DNA of 64,000 nucleotides from Vibrio sp. CAU 1672 (GTDB lineage: Bacteria; Pseudomonadota; Gammaproteobacteria; Enterobacterales; Vibrionaceae): positions 1-64,000 of the forward strand of contig NZ_JARHUF010000001.1 in the NCBI RefSeq assembly GCF_029223195.1, in the 5' to 3' direction. The translations under genes were made by a program, and so were the position numbers. This document shows, piece by piece, positions 8,633 to 18,844 of the stretch. The first letter of the stretch is position 1. The number at the start of each line of letters is the position of its first letter. The notes beneath the pieces are model-generated. The model searched no databases and had not been told where the DNA came from. It saw only the letters and a program-made list of their open reading frames with translations.

Positions 8633-9535
8633 CTAAAGGCTGTCGGGATCGCCCAGCCCCAGCGCAACCTTAGAGACCGGTGCTTTGCCTAACGCGCGGC
8701 AGATTTGCCAGCCCGCCTGATTGATGGCGTTGAGATCCACACCGGTGTCGATGCCCAGATGTTCACACAAATACAGCACATCTTCGGTCGCGACATTACC
8801 ACTTGCCCCGCGCGCATAGGGGCAGCCACCGAGGCCGGCCACCGCACTGTCGATGGTGTTGATGCCCATCAGCAACGCCTGGTAAATGTTGGCTAACGCC
8901 TGACCGTAGGTGTCGTGGAAATGCACCGCCAGCGCGTCTTTTGGCAACTGCAACAACAGTGAATTCAGCATTGCCTCAACCCGGTTGGGAGTGGCTTTCC
9001 CCACCGTATCTCCCAATGACACCTCATAGCAGCCCATATCAAACAGCGCGTTGGCAATCGCGCTGGTCTGCTCAGGCTTGATTTTACCTTCGTAGGGACA
9101 CACCATGGTGCACGACAGGTAGCCGCGCACCTTAATGTTGTGCTGTTTGGCTAACGCGATCACCGGCTCGAACCGTGCCAGGCTCTGCGCAATACTGCAG
9201 TTGATGTTTTTCTGGCTGAAGGACTCGGAGGCCGAACCGAACACCGCGACCTGTGTCACGCCGCTCGCGATCGCACGTTCCAGACCAGCCAGGTTGGGGG
9301 TCAACGCACTGTACACCACGCCGGGACGCCGGGTAATCTTGGCAAATACCTCGGCGGAATCAGCCATTTGCGGCACCCATTTAGGCGAGACGAAAGACCC
9401 CGCTTCAATGTGTTTTAGGCCACTCAGGCTGAGCTGATCGATCAGGCGCACTTTGTCATGCAGGGTAACCGCCGCTTCATTTTGCAGGCCATCTCTGGCG
9501 CCGACCTCAACAATGTTAGCTTTCGCTGGCAGCAT
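8633..9535 (-). CDS. liuE: Hydroxymethylglutaryl-CoA lyase
   Basis: 300 residues. It splits HMG-CoA into acetoacetate and acetyl-CoA, the last step of leucine breakdown. Family motifs are present: VGARDGLQNE near the N-terminus (catalytic Arg-Asp), HFHDTYGQALAN (metal-binding His) and the signature loop AGLGGCPYARGASGN with its catalytic Cys. Start 9535 (MLPAKA) is chosen because AAAGGAGG lies just upstream; the longer frame to 9637 runs inside liuD. The first 20 bases overlap the end of liuD, indicating translational coupling. It is the last gene of the liu operon. Confidence 0.95.
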   Translation of the reverse strand: MLPAKANIVEVGARDGLQNEAAVTLHDKVRLIDQLSLSGLKHIEAGSFVSPKWVPQMADSAEVFAKITRRPGVVYSALTPNLAGLERAIASGVTQVAVFGSASESFSQKNINCSIAQSLARFEPVIALAKQHNIKVRGYLSCTMVCPYEGKIKPEQTSAIANALFDMGCYEVSLGDTVGKATPNRVEAMLNSLLLQLPKDALAVHFHDTYGQALANIYQALLMGINTIDSAVAGLGGCPYARGASGNVATEDVLYLCEHLGIDTGVDLNAINQAGWQICRALGKAPVSKVALGLGDPDSL

Positions 9536-11576
9536 GTTCAGCCTCCTTTTCCTGGCTCTGGTTTCCTTCAGCGTGCACAAGGTGAAGTAACACAGCGCCA
9601 TGCTGGACCTGATCACCTTGTTGATATAATAGCTCATCGACCGTGACCGCTTGCGGAGCAGTAATGGTGTATTCCATTTTCATTGCTTCAAGCACGATGA
9701 GCGGAGCTCCGGCGGCAACCTGATCCCCTTTATTGACCAGCACGGCAGAAATCACTCCGTTGAGCGGGGCGGTGGGGTTGAGCTCGTCATCCTGGCTTTT
9801 AGAGGTATCAAAACTTGGCTGGTGAGAGAAACTCCGCTGCTGGCCCAGGTAGAACACCGTGGTTTGCGTTTCATTACTGAGTGCATGATAGGTGTAACGC
9901 ACGCCTTCAATCTCTATGGCGAAGTGTTCCTGAGCCTCTAACAGACAGACCTGATGGCGGTGCCCGGCACCTTCGACATCGAAGATGATCGGTTGCCCGG
10001 CAACCGGCGTGCCGTCGGGGTGGCGCAGCCTGACCTCATGATTGGTTTCAGCGTTGGATAAGTTAAACCGGTAGAGGTTGTCTAACGCCAGTCTGAAGCC
10101 CTGGGTGGATGGCCTTGGGAGCGGCCTGCTGCCGGGTTGATGAGTCAGTTTGTGCCAGCGGGCGATACAGGCCAGAGTCAGCCAGACAGAATCGCCGATG
10201 TGTTGCTGCGCTTCAATTTCACGCTGATAGGTGCTGAGAAACGCGGTGTCGAGCTTGATATCGGCAAAGGCCGGCTGGGAGATAATACTGTACAGATAGC
10301 CGATATTGGTGGTCACCCCACGAATGTGATAACGCCTTAACGCCTGCTTAAGCTTCGTTAAGGCGATGTCACGATTTTCCCCCCAAACAATCAGCTTACT
10401 GATCATCGGATCGTAAAACGCACTGATTTCGTCGCCCTGAGCCACGCCGCTATCGACGCGAACCAGCCCCGTTCTGTTATGAGTGCCAGTTTTGGGCTCA
10501 GACAAATGGTCAATCCGGCCGGTGGACGGCATAAACGCATTCTGCGCATCTTCGGCGTAAATACGCAGTTCAATCGCATGACCGTTGTGGCTGATCTGCT
10601 GCTGCGTAACCGGTAAAGGCTCGCCACTCGCGACTTGTAACTGCCATTCGACCAAATCAATGCCGGTGATCAGTTCGGTGACCGGGTGCTCGACTTGCAG
10701 GCGGGTATTCATCTCCATGAAATAGAACTTTCCGCGGCTATCGAGCAAAAATTCAACCGTACCTGCACCGACATAATCGATCGCTTGCGCCGCCTGCACT
10801 GCGGCTTCGCCCATTTGACTGCGCAGGTGCTCTGAGAGGCAGGGCGCCGGCGCTTCTTCCACCACTTTCTGGTGACGGCGTTGAATCGAACAGTCGCGAT
10901 CGGAAAGATAGACGCAGTTACCTTGTTGATCGGCGAAGATCTGCACTTCAACGTGTCGAGGCTGTATTATACATTTTTCAATCAGAAGCTGTTTGTCGCC
11001 AAAACTCGACTGGGCTTCACGCTGCGCGCCATCAACCGCGTGGGGTAGTTCGGCCGCCGTATGGACGACACGCATGCCTTTACCGCCGCCGCCCTGGCTG
11101 GCCTTGAGCATTACCGGGTAGCCAATCTGCTCTGCTTCTGCCAGCAGGTGCTCAACACTGTCGTTGGTGCCGTGATAGCCGGGCACTAATGGCACGTTGG
11201 CCTGTGACATGATCGCCTTGGCCTGTGATTTTGAGCCCATCAGTTCAATGGCGCTGGTGGATGGGCCGATAAAGATGATGTTGTTATCGTGACAGGCTTG
11301 TGCCAGGTTGGGGTTTTCAGACAAAAAGCCATAACCGGGATGGATGGCTTCTGCCTGCCATTTTTTGGCGGCGCGGATCAGCGCATCAATATCAAGGTAG
11401 GATTCATTGGCCGGTGACGGGCCGATGTATTCAGCAAAATCCGCCTGTTTAACGTGTAAACTGGCGCGATCGGCGTCTGAATAGACGGCAACGGTTTCGA
11501 TCGCCATGCGTTTAGCCGTTTTGATGATGCGGCAGGCGATTTCACCACGGTTTGCGATCAGGATTCTCTTAAACAT
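9516..11576 (-). CDS. liuD: Methylcrotonyl-CoA carboxylase, biotin-carrying alpha subunit
   Basis: 686 residues. It carboxylates biotin with ATP and bicarbonate and passes it to LiuB, which converts 3-methylcrotonyl-CoA to 3-methylglutaconyl-CoA. Domain order: biotin carboxylase N-domain (FKRILIANRGEIACRI at residue 2), ATP-grasp (KASQGGGGKGMR; EMNTRLQVEHPVTE), carboxylase C-domain, a linker, and a biotinyl domain with EAMKME (biotin Lys633). Start 11576 (MFKRIL) follows GGAGG-type sequence; the upstream extension overlaps liuC. It overlaps liuC by 8 bases and liuE by 20. Methylcrotonyl-CoA rather than acetyl- or propionyl-CoA is inferred from the neighbours. Confidence 0.95.
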   Translation of the reverse strand: MFKRILIANRGEIACRIIKTAKRMAIETVAVYSDADRASLHVKQADFAEYIGPSPANESYLDIDALIRAAKKWQAEAIHPGYGFLSENPNLAQACHDNNIIFIGPSTSAIELMGSKSQAKAIMSQANVPLVPGYHGTNDSVEHLLAEAEQIGYPVMLKASQGGGGKGMRVVHTAAELPHAVDGAQREAQSSFGDKQLLIEKCIIQPRHVEVQIFADQQGNCVYLSDRDCSIQRRHQKVVEEAPAPCLSEHLRSQMGEAAVQAAQAIDYVGAGTVEFLLDSRGKFYFMEMNTRLQVEHPVTELITGIDLVEWQLQVASGEPLPVTQQQISHNGHAIELRIYAEDAQNAFMPSTGRIDHLSEPKTGTHNRTGLVRVDSGVAQGDEISAFYDPMISKLIVWGENRDIALTKLKQALRRYHIRGVTTNIGYLYSIISQPAFADIKLDTAFLSTYQREIEAQQHIGDSVWLTLACIARWHKLTHQPGSRPLPRPSTQGFRLALDNLYRFNLSNAETNHEVRLRHPDGTPVAGQPIIFDVEGAGHRHQVCLLEAQEHFAIEIEGVRYTYHALSNETQTTVFYLGQQRSFSHQPSFDTSKSQDDELNPTAPLNGVISAVLVNKGDQVAAGAPLIVLEAMKMEYTITAPQAVTVDELLYQQGDQVQHGAVLLHLVHAEGNQSQEKEAEHAASES

Positions 11577-12351
11577 GCTTCCTCCAATTGGCGGCGCGTT
11601 TTTCAAAAAAGGCGCTGAGTCCTTCCTGTCCTTCATCGGACACTCGGGCAGATGCGATCGCCTGACTGGTGTAGTTGATTAATGATGGGTTAATCGGGTG
11701 ATTATGGCTGCGCAGGCACAGCGCTTTTGCTGCTTGCATCGCTGCTGGTCCGTTACCCCGTAACTGTTTAAGTATGTGGTTTACCGCGCTGTCTGGCTCG
11801 GATGAAACCAGATGAAGAATATCCAGCGAGCGGGCGGTATCGGCGTCTATCAGCTCGGCAGTTAGAAAGTAGCGCCGGCTCTGGCGCTGGCCAATCGTAC
11901 GGATCACGTAAGGCCCGATGGTAGCGGGTAATAGCCCGAGCTTCACTTCACTCAAGCAAAAGCGGCTGTCCGGCGTGCCAACTGCGATGTCGCAGCAACA
12001 GATCAGGCCAAGTGCGCCGCCAAATGCGGCGCCGTGCACTAACGCAATGGTAGGTTTAGTGAAAGTATCCAGTTTATGCAGCAGCATGGCCAGCTGTTCG
12101 GCATCTTGCAGGTTTTCACTTTCGGTTTTAGTCGCCATCGATTGCATCCAGGCGAGATCCGCGCCGGCGGAAAAGTGTTTGCCTTGTGCGGTTAATACTA
12201 ACGCAGTGACTGATGGATCCTGATTGAGCTGATCCAGAGTCTCAATCAGGGCGGCAATCAGCTGGTCATCAAATGCATTGTGTTTTTCTGGTCGGTTCAG
12301 GCTCAACCACGTAACACCATCGTTGTGTTTATCAAGCAGTAGTCCGGTCAT
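11569..12351 (-). CDS. liuC: 3-methylglutaconyl-CoA hydratase (enoyl-CoA hydratase family)
   Basis: 260 residues of the crotonase fold. It hydrates 3-methylglutaconyl-CoA to HMG-CoA. Crotonase features are visible: LNRPEKHNAFD near residue 19, GKHFSAGADL (oxyanion loop) and VHGAAFGGALGLICCCDIA. Start 12351 (MTGLLLDK) places the N-terminus as expected; the open frame extends to 12402 without a better signal. It sits between liuB and liuD and overlaps liuD by 8 bases, so its role in the leucine pathway follows from position as well as family. Confidence 0.9.
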   Translation of the reverse strand: MTGLLLDKHNDGVTWLSLNRPEKHNAFDDQLIAALIETLDQLNQDPSVTALVLTAQGKHFSAGADLAWMQSMATKTESENLQDAEQLAMLLHKLDTFTKPTIALVHGAAFGGALGLICCCDIAVGTPDSRFCLSEVKLGLLPATIGPYVIRTIGQRQSRRYFLTAELIDADTARSLDILHLVSSEPDSAVNHILKQLRGNGPAAMQAAKALCLRSHNHPINPSLINYTSQAIASARVSDEGQEGLSAFFEKRAANWRKHV

Positions 12352-12444
12352 GTGACGTCCTATGTCAATGGTTCCAGAGGCCGCTATCCATCGGTTCAAC
12401 ACCTGAATAGCGGGGGATATAAAGGTTGAAGTCAGCTACGCATG

Positions 12445-14052
12445 TTACATGCGGAAGATACCGAACTTGCTGTCAGGTATTGGCGCATTGAGTGCTGCAG
12501 ATAAGGCGATGGCCAGTACATCCCTGGTTTTGGTCGGGTCAATAATGCCATCATCCCACAGACGCGCACTGGCATAGTACGCATGGCTTTGCTCTTGATA
12601 CTGATTAGCAATCGGGCGCTTGAACGCTTCTTCTTCCTCCTCGCTCCAGCTCTCGCCTTTACGCGCTTTGATATCGCGGGTCACCTGCGCCATCACTCCG
12701 GCAGCCTGTTCACCACCCATCACCGAGATACGGGCGTTCGGCCACATCCACATCATGGTTGGATCGTAGGCGCGGCCGCACATACCGTAGTTTCCGGCAC
12801 CATAGGAGCCACCGATAACCACGGTAAATTTCGGTACATCGGCGCAGGCCACCGCGGTAACCATCTTGGCGCCGTGCTTGGCGATGCCTTCGGCCTCATA
12901 TTTTTGCCCGACCATAAAACCGGTGATGTTCTGCAAAAACAGCAACGGGATCTTGCGCTGGGCACAAAGTTCGATAAAGTGCGCGCCTTTTTGCGCCGAT
13001 TCCGAGAACAGGATGCCGTTGTTGGCGACAATGCCGATCGGCAAGCCATGGATATGGGCAAAGCCACACACCAGGGTTTGTCCGAACAGCGCCTTGAATT
13101 CGTCAAACTGGGAGTCATCGACGATGCGGGCGATCACTTCTTTGACGTCAAACGGCTTTTTCAGATCGGTGCCGACGATGCCGTACAGCTCCTGTGGTGA
13201 AAACCGTGGTGGCTGGGCGGCTTTCTGGCGTAACTGGGCCGGTTTCAGGTGGTTGATTTGTGAGACCGCCTGTCTGGCCAGTTGCAGCGCATGGTGGTCA
13301 TTCTCGGCATAATAATCGGCCACGCCTGAGGTGCGGCAGTGTACTTCTGCGCCGCCCAGATCTTCCGCGCTGACTTCTTCACCCGTTGCCGCCTTGACCA
13401 GTGGCGGGCCGGCTAAGAATATCGTCCCTTGCTGCTTAACGATGATGGACACATCGCACATTGCCGGTACATAGGCACCGCCAGCAGTACACAGCCCCAT
13501 GACGACGGCAATTTGCGCAATGCCTTTCGCAGACATGCGAGCCTGATTGTAGAAAATCCGGCCAAAATGATCCCGGTCGGGAAATACTTCATCCTGCCGT
13601 GGCAGGTTGGCACCGCCGGAGTCGACCAGGTAGACGCAGGGCAAGTGGCATTTTTCGGCAATTTCCTGTGCCCGCAGGTGTTTTTTTACCGTGAGCGGGT
13701 AGTAGCTGCCGCCTTTTACGGTCACGTCGTTGGCGACAATCATGCATTCGATACCGTCAATGATACCGACCCCCGCCACTACGCCAGCGCAGGGGACGTA
13801 GTCGGGATACACATCCCAGCCGGCAAACTGGCCAATCTCCAGAAATGACGAACCGGGGTCGAGTAGGGCAAGAATACGCTCCCGCACAGGGAGTTTGCCT
13901 TTTTTTTGCTGATGCTGGCGCGCCTTCTCACCTCCGCCGTCTTCGATTTTCGCTGTAACGGTGTAGAGCTGATCTACCAGGGCGGCCATCGAGCGGTAGT
14001 TTTCCTGATACTGCTCAGATTGGGTATTGATATTAGTTGTCAAACAAGCCAT
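12445..14052 (-). CDS. liuB: Methylcrotonyl-CoA carboxylase, carboxyltransferase beta subunit
   Basis: 535 residues, two tandem crotonase-like carboxyltransferase lobes. It transfers carboxyl from LiuD biotin to 3-methylcrotonyl-CoA. Typical MCC/PCC beta motifs are present: [35 protein letters not shown] in the first lobe, and [18 protein letters not shown] with [11 protein letters not shown] in the second. Length equals that of known MCC beta subunits. It lies between liuA and liuC, with a hairpin in the gap to liuA that may tune expression. Confidence 0.95.
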   Translation of the reverse strand: MACLTTNINTQSEQYQENYRSMAALVDQLYTVTAKIEDGGGEKARQHQQKKGKLPVRERILALLDPGSSFLEIGQFAGWDVYPDYVPCAGVVAGVGIIDGIECMIVANDVTVKGGSYYPLTVKKHLRAQEIAEKCHLPCVYLVDSGGANLPRQDEVFPDRDHFGRIFYNQARMSAKGIAQIAVVMGLCTAGGAYVPAMCDVSIIVKQQGTIFLAGPPLVKAATGEEVSAEDLGGAEVHCRTSGVADYYAENDHHALQLARQAVSQINHLKPAQLRQKAAQPPRFSPQELYGIVGTDLKKPFDVKEVIARIVDDSQFDEFKALFGQTLVCGFAHIHGLPIGIVANNGILFSESAQKGAHFIELCAQRKIPLLFLQNITGFMVGQKYEAEGIAKHGAKMVTAVACADVPKFTVVIGGSYGAGNYGMCGRAYDPTMMWMWPNARISVMGGEQAAGVMAQVTRDIKARKGESWSEEEEEAFKRPIANQYQEQSHAYYASARLWDDGIIDPTKTRDVLAIALSAALNAPIPDSKFGIFRM

Positions 14053-14101
14053 AACAAGCCGATCTCCATTCGGGCGGCGAATGGACTTCGCCGCTGCATT
14101 G

Positions 14102-14132
14102 ATACCAACCGGACAGCGAGCCGGACTGGTAT
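14102..14132. repeat. REP-like hairpin between liuA and liuB
   Basis: ATACCAACCGG (14102-14112) pairs with CCGGACTGGTAT (14121-14132) with one small bulge. ATACCA...TGGTAT ends are reminiscent of short intergenic palindromes. It may stabilise or attenuate the transcript between liuA and liuB. Confidence 0.5.
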
Positions 14133-14174
14133 TAGGTTGAATAGTGAAGTTATTTCAATGTCATGCGCCTAGCG

Positions 14175-15344
14175 TTATGCGCTCTCGTTAAACAACTCTC
14201 GGCCTATTAGCATGCGTCGAATTTCGGAGGTGCCGGCACCAATTTCGTACAGTTTGGCGTCACGCAGCAGCCGACCGGTATCAAACTCATTGATGTACCC
14301 GTTGCCACCCAGCAACTGAATTGCGTCGAGTGCCATTCTGGTGGCTAATTCGGCACTGTAGAGGATCGCACCTGCCGCGTCTTTACGGGTAGTTTCGCCG
14401 CGGTCGCAAGCGGCAGCGACCGCATAGACATAGGCTTTTGCCGCGTTCATCTGGGTGTACATATCCGCAACCTTGGCCTGCACCAGCTGGAACTCACCGA
14501 TCGACTGACCAAATTGTTTGCGATCGTGGATATACGGCACCACGATGTCCATACAGGCTTGCATTATGCCCAGCGGACCACCCGCCAGAACCACGCGTTC
14601 GTAATCCAGCCCACTCATCAGCACTTTGACGCCCTGATTTTCGACACCGAGAATGTTTTCTGCCGGCACTTCGCAATTTTCAAATACCAGCTCGCAGGTG
14701 TTCGAGCCGCGCATGCCCAGTTTGTCGAGCTTTTGCGCTTGGGAGAAACCCGGGAAACCACGTTCAATGATAAAGGCCGTAATGCCTTTGGCTTTCAGGC
14801 TGGGTTCGGTTTTGGTGTATACCACGTAAGTGTGCGCATCGGGACCATTGGTGATCCACATCTTATTGCCATTGAGTAGGTAAATATCGCCTTTACGTTC
14901 TGCTTTAAGCTGCATTGAGACCACGTCGGAGCCGGCTCCCGGCTCACTCATGGCCAGCGCGCCGATATGTTCACCCGAGATGAGTTTAGGCAGGTACTTT
15001 TGTTTTTGTTCGGCTGTGCCGTTGCGGTGGATTTGATTGACACACAGGTTGGAGTGGGCACCGTAGCTTAAACCCACCGAGGCTGAAGCCCGGCTGATCT
15101 CTTCCATGGCGATCACGTGAGCGAGGTAGCCCATATTGGCACCACCATACTCTTCGCTGGTGGTGACACCCAGCAATCCCATGTCGCCGAGTTTGGACCA
15201 AAGGTGGTTAGGGAAGTCGTTAGATTGGTCGATAGATTGCGCTAACGGCGCAATTTCATTTGCCGCGAAGCTGTTGATTTGCTCACGGAGCAAACTGGTG
15301 TTTTCATCGTATACAAAGTTCAGGGAAGAGTAGGTAGATTTCAT
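14175..15344 (-). CDS. liuA: Isovaleryl-CoA dehydrogenase
   Basis: 389 residues. This FAD acyl-CoA dehydrogenase oxidises isovaleryl-CoA to 3-methylcrotonyl-CoA, passing electrons to ETF. Family signatures: [30 protein letters not shown], and [19 protein letters not shown]. The catalytic Glu is in the isovaleryl-CoA-specific place ([13 protein letters not shown]249) rather than at the C-terminal LEGTNE-type site, which separates it from medium- or short-chain enzymes. Start 15344 (MKSTYSS) is preferred over the eight-codon upstream extension. It is the first structural gene after liuR, 46 bases away. Confidence 0.95.
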   Translation of the reverse strand: MKSTYSSLNFVYDENTSLLREQINSFAANEIAPLAQSIDQSNDFPNHLWSKLGDMGLLGVTTSEEYGGANMGYLAHVIAMEEISRASASVGLSYGAHSNLCVNQIHRNGTAEQKQKYLPKLISGEHIGALAMSEPGAGSDVVSMQLKAERKGDIYLLNGNKMWITNGPDAHTYVVYTKTEPSLKAKGITAFIIERGFPGFSQAQKLDKLGMRGSNTCELVFENCEVPAENILGVENQGVKVLMSGLDYERVVLAGGPLGIMQACMDIVVPYIHDRKQFGQSIGEFQLVQAKVADMYTQMNAAKAYVYAVAAACDRGETTRKDAAGAILYSAELATRMALDAIQLLGGNGYINEFDTGRLLRDAKLYEIGAGTSEIRRMLIGRELFNESA

Positions 15345-15389
15345 TGCGTATCCTTGCCTATACGCCACCTACATCCCGGTTATGAGCTG

Positions 15390-15776
15390 TCAGGTGGCGT
15401 TGTCACCATTTATAGATCTAAGTGTGTTTTCACATCGCAACTTAGCGGCATTTAACTCCATCATTACCGCATTGATATCATTTGCCTGCTGTTGCAACGT
15501 GGCCTTTTTGTCTTCGATCAGCCGGATCATATAGTGCAACTGCTCAGCGCTTTGATCGGTGTCGTAGAGTTCAAACAACTCTTTGATATCTGCAAGAGAA
15601 AAGCCGAGGCGCTTACCTCGCAGAATCAGTTTCAGTCTAATTCGATCGCGACCATTGTAGATTCGAGTGCTGCCTCTACGCTCGGGAGTAATCAGCCCTA
15701 AATCCTCGTAAAAGCGAATACTACGGGTTGTAATATCAAACTCTCTGGCGAGCTCACTGATCTTAAATGTATTCAT
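15390..15776 (-). CDS. liuR: MerR-family regulator of branched-chain amino acid degradation
   Basis: 128 residues. Residues 4-40 are a MerR winged helix-turn-helix (FKISELAREFDITTRSIRFY, then EDLGLITPERRG), followed by wings and a dimerising coiled coil (~80-120). It lacks the Cys cluster of metal sensors. First gene of the liu operon, divergent from the thiolase gene. The shared 210-bp region has palindromes of the LiuR type, so it is expected to control both operons in response to a branched-chain acyl-CoA intermediate. The effector is not visible in sequence. Confidence 0.92.
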   Translation of the reverse strand: MNTFKISELAREFDITTRSIRFYEDLGLITPERRGSTRIYNGRDRIRLKLILRGKRLGFSLADIKELFELYDTDQSAEQLHYMIRLIEDKKATLQQQANDINAVMMELNAAKLRCENTLRSINGDNAT

Positions 15777-15813
15777 TACTTAACCTTTCGACTTTCGTAT
15801 AACCATAAGAAAG

Positions 15814-15842
15814 AATATACAACTCGTTAACGTTAAAGTAAA
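15814..15842 (-). promoter_or_regulatory. liuR promoter with LiuR-like site in the spacer
   Basis: On the minus strand TTTACT (15837-15842) and TATATT (15814-15819) stand 17 bases apart as -35/-10. The spacer holds AACTCGTTAACGTTAA (15821-15836, plus strand), an imperfect LiuR palindrome. MerR regulators usually bind exactly here, so autoregulation is likely. Confidence 0.55.
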
Positions 15843-15927
15843 TAAATAGCAGTGTCCGTTGAGCATTGAATTTACATACGTTTACCCAAAACCTAGCCAA
15901 ACAATCGAACAACAATAACCTCAAAAC

Positions 15928-15972
15928 TTGACGTTAACGTAAATGTTAGTATATTTATTACGCAAACGTCAA
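15928..15972 (+). promoter_or_regulatory. Promoter and two LiuR-like sites for the valine/isoleucine operon
   Basis: TTGACGTTAACGTAAA (15928-15943) is a near-perfect palindrome. Its first six bases double as a -35, with TATATT (15950-15955) as the -10 and a 16-base spacer. A second, weaker copy, ATTACGCAAACGTCAA (15957-15972), lies downstream near the start of transcription. Thiolase begins at 15987. Confidence 0.6.
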
Positions 15973-15986
15973 TGAAAGGTTAAAAA

Positions 15987-17165
15987 ATGAATAACGAAAC
16001 ATGGATTGTTGCCGCTAAGCGAACCCCGATAGGCGCGTTTCAAGGTGTGTTTGCTTCAACCGAAGTCACCCGGCTGGGCGCACTGGCAATACAGGGGGCA
16101 ATGGTTGAAACGCAGTTAGCTGCTGAAAAGATTGATGAAGTGTTAATGGGATGTGTCTTGGCCGCAGGGGTCGGTCAGGCTCCGGCACGTCAGGCCAGCC
16201 TGAAGGCACACATGCCGCAGTCAGTCGGCTGTACCACACTGAACAAGGTGTGTGGCTCTGGAATGAAAACCGTGATGTTAGCGCATGATCTTATCCAGGC
16301 GGGCAGTGCCAAAGCGGTGATCGCCGGTGGTATGGAAAATATGTCAGCGTCACCATACATATTGAAGAAAGCCCGCGATGGTTTCCGTTTAGGTCATGAG
16401 CAGGTGCTGGATCACATGTTTTACGATGGCCTGCAAGATGCCTATCAGGGGCAATTGATGGGCGTTTATGCCGAGCAAACCGCACAAAAGTATCAGTTCA
16501 GTCGTGAAAGTATGGATAACTGGGCGCAGCAGTCGGTCAGACGTGCGCAGCAAGCGGTAGCGAAGGGGTTGTTCAAAGAAGAAATTATGCCTGTCAGCGT
16601 CAAACAACGTCATGGCGATATCCAGGTGGTCGATGATGAGCAGCCGGGCAAACTGGATGTCGACAAGATCCCAACTCTGCGCCCGGCGTTTGCCCAGGAC
16701 GGCAGCGTGACAGCCGCGAACTCCAGTTCAATCTCCGATGGGGCATCTGCGATCGTTCTGGTCGACAGTGAACTGGGCCGACAGGAAAACCTGGTGCCGC
16801 TTGCCAAAATTGTTGCCCACACCACTCATGCCAGAATACCGCAAGAGTTCACCATTGCTCCGGTATTCGCCATTGAGCAGTTATTGAATAAAACCGGCTG
16901 GGATAAGTCGGAGGTCGATCTGTGGGAAATCAACGAAGCCTTTGCCGTAGTCACCCAATACGCGGTCAAAGCTCTCGAGCTGGATCCAAACAAAGTGAAC
17001 CTGCGCGGCGGCGCCTGTGCGTTGGGTCACCCGATTGGTGCGAGTGGTAACCGCATTCTGGTGTCCCTTATCCATGCCCTCAAGCAGACCGGTGGTAAGC
17101 GTGGCATCGCATCGCTGTGCATTGGTGGCGGTGAGGCGACAGCGATTGCGATTGAAATCTGCTGA
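15987..17165 (+). CDS. Acetyl-CoA C-acyltransferase (thiolase)
   Basis: 392 residues, the usual length of biosynthetic-type thiolases (AtoB/PhaA). Active residues are visible: C89 in LNKVCGSGMKT, His in GGACALGHPIGASG and Cys in SLCIGGGEA. It cleaves acetoacetyl-CoA from leucine breakdown, or 2-methylacetoacetyl-CoA from isoleucine, into acetyl-/propionyl-CoA; the sequence does not settle which. First gene of the plus-strand operon and controlled from the LiuR region. AAAGGT upstream is the likely ribosome site. Confidence 0.92.
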   Translation: MNNETWIVAAKRTPIGAFQGVFASTEVTRLGALAIQGAMVETQLAAEKIDEVLMGCVLAAGVGQAPARQASLKAHMPQSVGCTTLNKVCGSGMKTVMLAHDLIQAGSAKAVIAGGMENMSASPYILKKARDGFRLGHEQVLDHMFYDGLQDAYQGQLMGVYAEQTAQKYQFSRESMDNWAQQSVRRAQQAVAKGLFKEEIMPVSVKQRHGDIQVVDDEQPGKLDVDKIPTLRPAFAQDGSVTAANSSSISDGASAIVLVDSELGRQENLVPLAKIVAHTTHARIPQEFTIAPVFAIEQLLNKTGWDKSEVDLWEINEAFAVVTQYAVKALELDPNKVNLRGGACALGHPIGASGNRILVSLIHALKQTGGKRGIASLCIGGGEATAIAIEIC

Positions 17166-17263
17166 GCATAACCGGAACAACCATTTTCTGACCGCAGCAC
17201 CAGCCTGTGGCAATCATACCAAACAGCAGTCAGTGAAAAGCTGAACAATACAAGGATGTCATC

Positions 17264-18757
17264 ATGACAGAACAAGTAAAGCAGTATATTGGCGGTGAGT
17301 TCGCCATCTCCGACTCTCAACAATGGCTAGATGTGACCAACCCGGCAACCAATGAAGTGATAGCGCAGGTTCCATGCGCCACGGAATCGGAAATGAATGC
17401 GGCAATTTCTAGCGCCGCTGAAACCTTCAAACGCTGGAAGGAGGTGGCAGCGCCGGAGCGGGCCAGGCTGATGTTGCGCTATCAGCATTTGCTCAAAGAA
17501 CAACATGATGATATCGCCGCGCTGCTTTCCAGCGAAACGGGTAAAACCCTGGCTGATGCGAAAGGGGACGTTTGGCGCGGTATTGAAGTGGTGGAGCAGG
17601 CGGCCAATATCTGTAGCTCGATGATGGGGGAAACAGTTGAAAACGTCGCGACTAACATTGACGGTTACTCCTATATCCAGCCGCTTGGTGTGTGTGCCGG
17701 TATTACGCCGTTTAACTTTCCCGCGATGATCCCGTTATGGATGTTCCCGATGGCAATCGCCTGTGGTAACACCTTTATTCTCAAGCCATCAGAGCAAGTA
17801 CCGTTAACGGCGATGCGGCTGGCCGAGCTGTTTGAAAAAGCGGGCGCGCCTAAAGGTGTCTTGCAGGTGGTTCATGGCAGCAAAGCGCAGGTAGACAGGA
17901 TTTTAACCGATCCGGTGGTGCGGGCGATTTCGTTTGTGGGTTCAGTACCCGTTGGTGAATACATCTATAAAACCGGGACTGACCATCTTAAGCGTGTGCA
18001 GTCATTTGCCGGGGCGAAAAACCACATGGTGATCATGCCGGATGCTAACAAGCAGCAAGTGATAAATAACCTGGTCGGGGCATCGGTCGGCGCGGCGGGG
18101 CAGCGCTGTATGGCGATTTCAGTCGCCGTGTTTGTCGGTGAAACCAAACAATGGATCCCAGAGCTTAAAGAAGCGTTATCTCAGGTTCACCCTGGCGCGT
18201 GGGACGATGAAAGGGCAGGGTATGGTCCGCTGATCAGCCCCCAGGCCAAACAGCGGGTGGTGAACCTGATTGAAGAGGGCAAAGCGGCCGGCGCAAGTTG
18301 TGTGCTAGATGGCACAGACTGTCAGGTGGATGGGTTCCCGAATGGCAACTGGGTGGGGCCGACGCTGTTTACGGATGTGACAACCGATATGTCGATCTAT
18401 CAGGAAGAAATTTTTGGCCCGGTGCTGCTGACTATGGAAGTGGATGATCTTGATGAAGCGATAGAGCTGATTAACGCCAACCGCTTTGGTAACGGTACCT
18501 CGATTTTCACTGCCAACGGTGCGGCGGCCAGAAAGTATCAACACAATATTAAAGTGGGTAACGTTGGCATTAATGTGCCAATTCCGGTACCGCTGCCCTT
18601 CTTCTCATTCACGGGCTGGAAAGGCAGCTTCTATGGGGACCTGCATGCTTACGGCAAACAGGCGGTGCGTTTTTACACTGAAACCAAAACGGTAACCACC
18701 CGCTGGTTTGACGACGACATTCCGAGCGGACCGAACATGACCATTCAGCTTAAGTGA
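17264..18757 (+). CDS. mmsA: Methylmalonate-semialdehyde dehydrogenase (CoA-acylating)
   Basis: 497 residues, aldehyde dehydrogenase superfamily. It converts methylmalonate semialdehyde plus CoA and NAD+ to propionyl-CoA and CO2, the last step of valine catabolism. Motifs: [16 protein letters not shown] typical of Mms[13 protein letters not shown], and the catalytic C282 in [13 protein letters not shown]. The general-base Glu of ordinary aldehyde dehydrogenases is absent, as expected for this CoA-dependent family. ATG follows ACAAGGATGTCATC. It is the second gene, 98 bases after the thiolase. Confidence 0.95.
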   Translation: MTEQVKQYIGGEFAISDSQQWLDVTNPATNEVIAQVPCATESEMNAAISSAAETFKRWKEVAAPERARLMLRYQHLLKEQHDDIAALLSSETGKTLADAKGDVWRGIEVVEQAANICSSMMGETVENVATNIDGYSYIQPLGVCAGITPFNFPAMIPLWMFPMAIACGNTFILKPSEQVPLTAMRLAELFEKAGAPKGVLQVVHGSKAQVDRILTDPVVRAISFVGSVPVGEYIYKTGTDHLKRVQSFAGAKNHMVIMPDANKQQVINNLVGASVGAAGQRCMAISVAVFVGETKQWIPELKEALSQVHPGAWDDERAGYGPLISPQAKQRVVNLIEEGKAAGASCVLDGTDCQVDGFPNGNWVGPTLFTDVTTDMSIYQEEIFGPVLLTMEVDDLDEAIELINANRFGNGTSIFTANGAAARKYQHNIKVGNVGINVPIPVPLPFFSFTGWKGSFYGDLHAYGKQAVRFYTETKTVTTRWFDDDIPSGPNMTIQLK

Positions 18758-18844
18758 TCTCCCCACTTGACTGGACTGTAGCCAGGCGGCGGTCGCGGCC
18801 TGGCTCATATTCGATGGAAACTATTCACAAGCTAGGATTTCAAG

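Noticed and set aside
12583-13200. 205-codon plus-strand frame inside liuB
   Set aside because: Antisense shadow of a GC-rich, strongly coding gene; His/Arg-rich composition typical of antisense frames.
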